DNA of 64,000 nt from Gilvimarinus sp. DA14 (GTDB lineage: Bacteria > Pseudomonadota > Gammaproteobacteria > Pseudomonadales > Cellvibrionaceae). The notes below the pieces were generated by a model. It was not told where the DNA came from, made no database searches, and saw only the letters and a list, made by a program, of their open reading frames with translations. A program made the translations under genes and the position numbers. This document shows positions 63,349-64,000 of this stretch, one piece after another; the first letter of the stretch is position 1; every line of letters starts with the position of its first letter. The stretch lies in NCBI RefSeq assembly GCF_024204685.1, contig NZ_CP100350.1, positions 2,706,501 to 2,770,500 of the forward strand, in the 5' to 3' direction.

Positions 63349-63957
63349 ATGGGCAAATACCTCGGTTCCCAAAGTGCTCAATACTGGTTTAAAAGGGTCA
63401 GTCAGTCGAGACATATGCTGTGGTTTATCGGCGTTCTTTCATTTCTTGAAACCATTATTGTACCTGTCCCTATAGAGCTGGTGTTAATTCCATTAATGGC
63501 AGCTAACCGTGAAAAAATATGGCGCATCGCGTTTGTAACCACGGCTGCCTGTTTGCTGGCATCGCTGCTGGGATACGCCGTTGGCATGGTGTTCTTCGAT
63601 TCTCTGGGAAACTGGGTTGTAGAGACTATGGGTTGGGGCGAAACTTTTGAACGTTTTCAGGACTTTTTTGAACGCTATGGTTTCGGTGCAATATTAATCG
63701 TAGGCGTGCTGCCCATTCCTTTCCAGGTGGCAATGTTAAGTGCGGGCATCGCCGGTTATTCTATTGTACTTTTTGTACTGGCGGCACTTGTTGCTCGTGG
63801 AGTTCGCTATTTTGGTCTGGCTTGGTTGGTGGCGGTATATGGCGATAAAGTGCAGCACATGTGGCAAAAACATGCACTGCGTACTAGTTTAATTGCAGGT
63901 CTAATATTGGCAGCGATCTATGCCGTATTGCACTATCTAGCGGGCTTGGCGATGTAA
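63349..63957 (+). CDS. VTT/DedA-like membrane protein (YqaA type)
   Basis: The protein has 202 residues. Features include SFLETIIVPVPIELVLIPLMAANREK, the re-entrant loop GYAVGMVFFDSLGNWVVE and the FFERYGFGAILIVGVLPIPFQVAMLSAGIAG segment. These identify the VTT (SNARE-associated) membrane family, which includes lipid scramblases and DedA. It is probably in an operon with the DUF1206 gene, seven bases upstream. Confidence 0.9.
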   Translation: MGKYLGSQSAQYWFKRVSQSRHMLWFIGVLSFLETIIVPVPIELVLIPLMAANREKIWRIAFVTTAACLLASLLGYAVGMVFFDSLGNWVVETMGWGETFERFQDFFERYGFGAILIVGVLPIPFQVAMLSAGIAGYSIVLFVLAALVARGVRYFGLAWLVAVYGDKVQHMWQKHALRTSLIAGLILAAIYAVLHYLAGLAM

Positions 63958-63961
63958 CCTG

Positions 63962-64000
63962 TCATTCGATATTCTGAATCTGCTCGCGCATTTGCTCTAT
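63962..64000 (-). CDS. yicC: YicC family endoribonuclease (partial, C-terminal end)
   Basis: On the minus strand the window ends in twelve sense codons, IEQMREQIQNIE, then TGA at 63964. This is the conserved C-terminus of YicC as I recall it from enterobacteria. The rest of the gene lies beyond the right edge. Confidence 0.75.
   Translation of the reverse strand: MEQMREQIQNIE

Overview
The window reads as chromosome of a polysaccharide-degrading marine or soil gammaproteobacterium of the Cellvibrionaceae type (Cellvibrio, Saccharophagus, Teredinibacter, Gilvimarinus and relatives). The reasons are secreted GH67, GH9 and GH5 enzymes plus a GH79-like protein; Pseudomonas-like gene orders (polA - engB - cytochrome c4 - dsbA - dgcP, and cytochrome c5 - rep); an XrtH exosortase pair; a SutA-like protein; and an NtrC/sigma-54 glnK-amtB unit. 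The genus cannot be fixed from sequence reading alone.

Layout. 1-2.9 kb: the N-terminal part of a BLUF blue-light protein, two lipoproteins and a DUF2914-type membrane protein. 2.9-10.3 kb: a visibly more AT-rich accessory block holding one four-gene minus-strand operon (secreted amidotransferase-fold-like protein, CsgG-like protein, 1421-residue TolB/CsgG-propeller protein, pilin-like protein). Copies of a GGGTGTCC-type repeat lie on both sides of it. 10.3-14.8 kb: GH67 alpha-glucuronidase, a small membrane protein, an acetyltransferase, a 265-bp MITE-like element with perfect 25-bp terminal inverted repeats, and tag. 14.8-20.9 kb: a PLP aminotransferase, an LpxH-like phosphoesterase and the divergent zinc-uptake locus zur-znuC-znuB / znuA around a near-perfect Zur box. 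21-26.6 kb: polA, an intergenic region with two candidate small RNAs (the Spot 42/ErsA position), engB, cytochrome c4 and a DsbA that may be lipidated.

26.6-32.6 kb: a five-gene plus-strand run (DgcP-like cyclase, cupredoxin, GGDEF-EAL protein, DUF3034 protein, lipoprotein truncated hemoglobin). Its spacings are only 14-15 nt or 1-4 nt overlaps, and it combines copper and heme proteins with c-di-GMP turnover. 32.7-36.3 kb: convergent GH9 and GH5 glucanases. 36.5-46 kb: fadE, pirin, XrtH and its partner, a GH79-like glycosidase with a lipoprotein, acylphosphatase, DUF808, a ZIP transporter, a glutaredoxin-MauE fusion and tRNA-Arg(CCG). The upstream region of that tRNA is tandemly repeated together with the tRNA 5' end. 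46.4-53 kb: cytochrome c5, rep, a second GGDEF-EAL protein, comM and ubiK. 53-55.6 kb: glnK-amtB-glnB behind a recognisable sigma-54 promoter, an NtrC site and a leader terminator. 55.6-64 kb: small stress-type genes (SutA-like, ExoD, CsbD), a divergent GNAT/C39-peptidase and ATP-grasp pair, an OmpA-family protein, a LacI regulator, DUF1206, a VTT protein and the C-terminal end of yicC.

The best candidates for undescribed biology are the 3.2-9.9 kb envelope operon, the cupredoxin/c-di-GMP/DUF3034/lipo-hemoglobin cassette, the GNAT-C39 plus ATP-grasp pair, the sRNA region downstream of polA, and the sigma-54 leader upstream of glnK.
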